This document shows positions 29,732-31,322 of a DNA stretch of 31,322 nucleotides, piece by piece. Source of the DNA: CAZVLQ01 sp964628185 (GTDB taxonomy: Bacteria > Pseudomonadota > Zetaproteobacteria > Mariprofundales > Mariprofundaceae). The translations under genes were made by a program, and so were the position numbers. The stretch lies in assembly GCA_964628185.1 (NCBI GenBank), contig CAZVLQ010000024.1, positions 1 through 31,322 on the forward strand. Direction: 5' to 3'. Positions within the stretch are counted from its first letter, which is position 1, and every line of letters starts with the position of its first letter. The notes beneath the pieces are model-generated. The model ran no database searches. It saw only the letters and a list, made by a program, of their open reading frames with translations, and was not told the origin of the DNA.

Positions 29732-31030
29732 TTATCCCGAAGCGTTGGCAGCCACTTTCCCTTTTCCCGATGTTGTGCTCTCAATTATTGCATGATGAAT
29801 GAGATATTTGGCTGTTATTTTGGCAGCCAGCTTTTGACCCAGGTCAGTCCAATGATCATTTCCTGCCCTGAAAAACAGATCTTCCGGACTATTTTTCATA
29901 AACGCGCTAAAAAGATTAATTGAATTGATATGATGTAAAGTACATGCTCTTTCCACTGCATCCGTGAGGTTGGTTCTTTTATATTCAGGATATTTTTGCA
30001 GATCTTTGTAACTAATCGCAGCATTATCTTTTGTTAAATCAATGACCGATGGCTGAATCAAAACCAGAAACCTGACACCTTTCGTGTGCGCCAGATTATT
30101 GGCCTCTTTTAACACCTCTTCCATTAATCGTATTTTTATTTTTGAAGATGCTTGCTCAGGATTCAGTGCAATATCAATATCATAATGATCTCCAAAATGA
30201 GAGAATTTCCTGGGCCTGGCCTCTTTATAAACCAGATATTCCGCTTTACACTTTTTTTGAAGTGTATCAATGACGTTTTCTTTGTTGCTATGTTCAGTTA
30301 ATGCTTCACTTGAATTTCCTTTAACTGTTAATCGTACCATCTTTTTTATTGCCCTGACTGTTAGCATCTGTGATATAAATGTTTTTATCCTTCGACTGGC
30401 TGACAGGTAGTCATCATCCGTTTTCTTAAATCCGGTAGGAATCAGGTTTCCATCAGCATCCAGGCTAAATAAACGGTTTTTTACAATATCTCCAAAATCA
30501 TTGTCTGCAAAAACATGGAAGATGACCAAGTCGGGCTTATATTGATCAACCTCTTTGGAGAATCTGATCAGGCTTTGATCAGGGCCAAAACCTATGACTC
30601 CCGCATTAATTACTTCAATATTTCGAATACCGCTTTTATTCAAATAATGTTCCAACTGTATCGGAAATGTACGTGATCTTCCCGAAAATCTTGCCTGGAC
30701 ATTAGAATCTCCGTAGACAATTACCCTGTATTCCGGGTTATCTCTCAATTCCGGCCCCCGAAAGGATCTGCTATTTGTTTGCCAGTGTGAGATATAGCCT
30801 CCGTTTTCTTCCAGTCTGATATATTCCTTTCTTATATTTGGTTTTAGGGAAATCAGATAGTCTTTGTTGAATTCATAGGCCACGGGTTCAAATATATTAG
30901 ATGCCTCTATCTTTTCGGGAAATAGCACCCTCAAAATTATTTCAGAAGCGATTAATATCGCGAGAGATATTCCGAGAATAATCATGGCGTCTTTTAGAAA
31001 TTTACCTTTCTTTATATCAGGTTTTACCAT
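29732..31030 (-). CDS. Membrane-anchored SGNH-hydrolase-like protein
   Basis: This 432-residue protein has one N-terminal membrane helix (about residues 14-37). A GDSN motif at 107-110 carries a candidate nucleophile S109, GVIGFGPDQSL matches block II of SGNH hydrolases, FADNDFGD may give block III, and DHWTDLGQ (D392, H393) near the end resembles the D-x-H/DHW triad of AlgX/AlgJ-type acetyltransferases. A role in modifying an exopolysaccharide or surface glycan is inferred from family resemblance. The gene is visibly richer in A and T than its neighbours, which suggests acquisition. A GGGGAG site is about 14 nt upstream of the ATG. Confidence 0.72.
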   Translation of the reverse strand: MVKPDIKKGKFLKDAMIILGISLAILIASEIILRVLFPEKIEASNIFEPVAYEFNKDYLISLKPNIRKEYIRLEENGGYISHWQTNSRSFRGPELRDNPEYRVIVYGDSNVQARFSGRSRTFPIQLEHYLNKSGIRNIEVINAGVIGFGPDQSLIRFSKEVDQYKPDLVIFHVFADNDFGDIVKNRLFSLDADGNLIPTGFKKTDDDYLSASRRIKTFISQMLTVRAIKKMVRLTVKGNSSEALTEHSNKENVIDTLQKKCKAEYLVYKEARPRKFSHFGDHYDIDIALNPEQASSKIKIRLMEEVLKEANNLAHTKGVRFLVLIQPSVIDLTKDNAAISYKDLQKYPEYKRTNLTDAVERACTLHHINSINLFSAFMKNSPEDLFFRAGNDHWTDLGQKLAAKITAKYLIHHAIIESTTSGKGKVAANASG

Positions 31031-31057
31031 TTCATTGCTTACTCCCCGAAATTATTA

Positions 31058-31222
31058 CTACTCTTCCTCAAAGAACTCTCTGGCGTATTCAGCCACGAAC
31101 AGGTGAAATTTCCACTTTAGCGGCAGAATTGGATTCATGCCAAACCAGCCCATCTTATCCATCAGATGTCCACCTTCATGCATACGGGCTAAGGGCTTTT
31201 TGAGAGATTTGACTTGGTCCAT
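31058..31222 (-). CDS. Small protein next to tRNA-Arg (54 residues, unknown)
   Basis: This 54-residue reading frame starts 13 nt after the tRNA-Arg 3' end. GGGG lies 6 nt before the ATG, and the end is followed by consecutive stops (TAG TAA TAA). The sequence is charged at both ends (MDQVKSLKKPLARMHEGG, EYAREFFEEE), with an aromatic middle (GWFGMNPILPLKWKFHLF). I recognise no family. It may share a transcript with the tRNA and with the SGNH-type gene 27 nt downstream of its stop. Confidence 0.55.
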   Translation of the reverse strand: MDQVKSLKKPLARMHEGGHLMDKMGWFGMNPILPLKWKFHLFVAEYAREFFEEE

Positions 31223-31235
31223 GTTTTACCCCGAC

Positions 31236-31312
31236 TGGCGCGCCCGGAGGGATTCGAACCCCCGACTCTCAGGTTCGAAGCCTGATGCTCTATCCGGCTG
31301 AGCTACGGGCGC
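31236..31312 (-). tRNA. tRNA-Arg (anticodon UCG)
   Basis: The 77-nt cloverleaf starts GCGCCCGTAGCTCAG and ends CCA, which is encoded in the DNA. The acceptor stem is GCGCCCG/CGGGCGC. The anticodon arm reads CAGG-CTTCGAA-CCTG, giving anticodon TCG. The T arm has GTTCGAATC. The 3' end faces the small ORF and the AT-rich SGNH-type gene. Confidence 0.97.
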
Positions 31313-31322
31313 GGATTAAATT

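Noticed and set aside
29722..29735. Palindrome ATAAACCGGTTTAT between the hemerythrin and SGNH genes as a terminator
   Set aside because: The stem is AT-rich, has no T-run, and overlaps the SGNH stop codon; termination cannot be supported.
29707..31245. GCGCGCCC shared by the tRNA-Arg 3' end (31238-31245) and 29707-29714 as an island attachment repeat
   Set aside because: Only 8 bp, of a GC-only composition, with no integrase gene between the copies.

Overview
The window is a bacterial chromosome segment of medium to high GC, most likely from a proteobacterium. It starts inside the 5' part of a 16S rRNA gene on the minus strand and ends just past a tRNA-Arg. The gene order rpmE-rplU-rpmA-obgE-proB-proA-nadD-rsfS-rlmH followed by envC-ctpA-yibQ resembles deltaproteobacterial and zetaproteobacterial chromosomes. 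The DUF484-xerC pair and the tyrS/anmK/rrn neighbourhood are more like Gammaproteobacteria. A zetaproteobacterium is a tentative guess and is not shown by the sequence.

Layout: (1) 1-762 holds the 16S 5' end and an rrn leader with two tandem sigma70-type promoters and a boxA-like site. (2) 763-1950 is tyrS, reading toward the rrn operon. (3) 2.0-11.07 kb is an accessory island between tyrS and anmK. It has six intact toxin-antitoxin (TA) modules: VapBC-like, HicAB, RelE/HigA-like, DUF433/DUF5615, HepT/MntA and AbrB/PIN. It also has a stand-alone XPF/ERCC4-HhH nuclease, a coiled-coil protein, a relic of a second higA tail, and a SIR2-like gene with an in-frame stop directly followed by a large Sel1-repeat/trypsin-like protease. 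The SIR2 plus protease pair is the best candidate here for an undescribed defence-type system. (4) 11.06-15.55 kb holds anmK (with a structured in-frame insertion), a membrane metal-dependent hydrolase, a small unknown gene, an MscS-type channel, DUF2905 and rnhA. (5) 15.66-21.65 kb is a minus-strand run: envC, ctpA, yibQ, DUF484-GGDEF, xerC, then a TIGR04073-type exosortase-associated protein. It covers envelope and division maintenance, chromosome dimer resolution and probably c-di-GMP signalling. (6) 21.64-22.95 kb is a second accessory insertion: a RAYT transposase bounded by 15-bp inverted repeats, and a YefM-YoeB TA pair. It lies between rlmH and envC. (7) 23.05-28.93 kb is a conserved minus-strand housekeeping block, in transcription order rpmE, rplU, rpmA, terminator, obgE, proB, proA, nadD, rsfS, rlmH, with many overlapping start and stop codons. 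(8) 29.15-31.3 kb holds a hemerythrin-like protein, an AT-rich SGNH-type membrane protein, a 54-residue small ORF and tRNA-Arg(UCG).

Housekeeping genes are tightly packed and mostly unambiguous. Novelty is concentrated in the 2-11 kb island, the RAYT/envC junction, the structured insertion in anmK, the heptamer repeat next to the TIGR04073 gene and the tRNA-adjacent small ORF. Promoters, operators and terminators were read by eye and are predictions.
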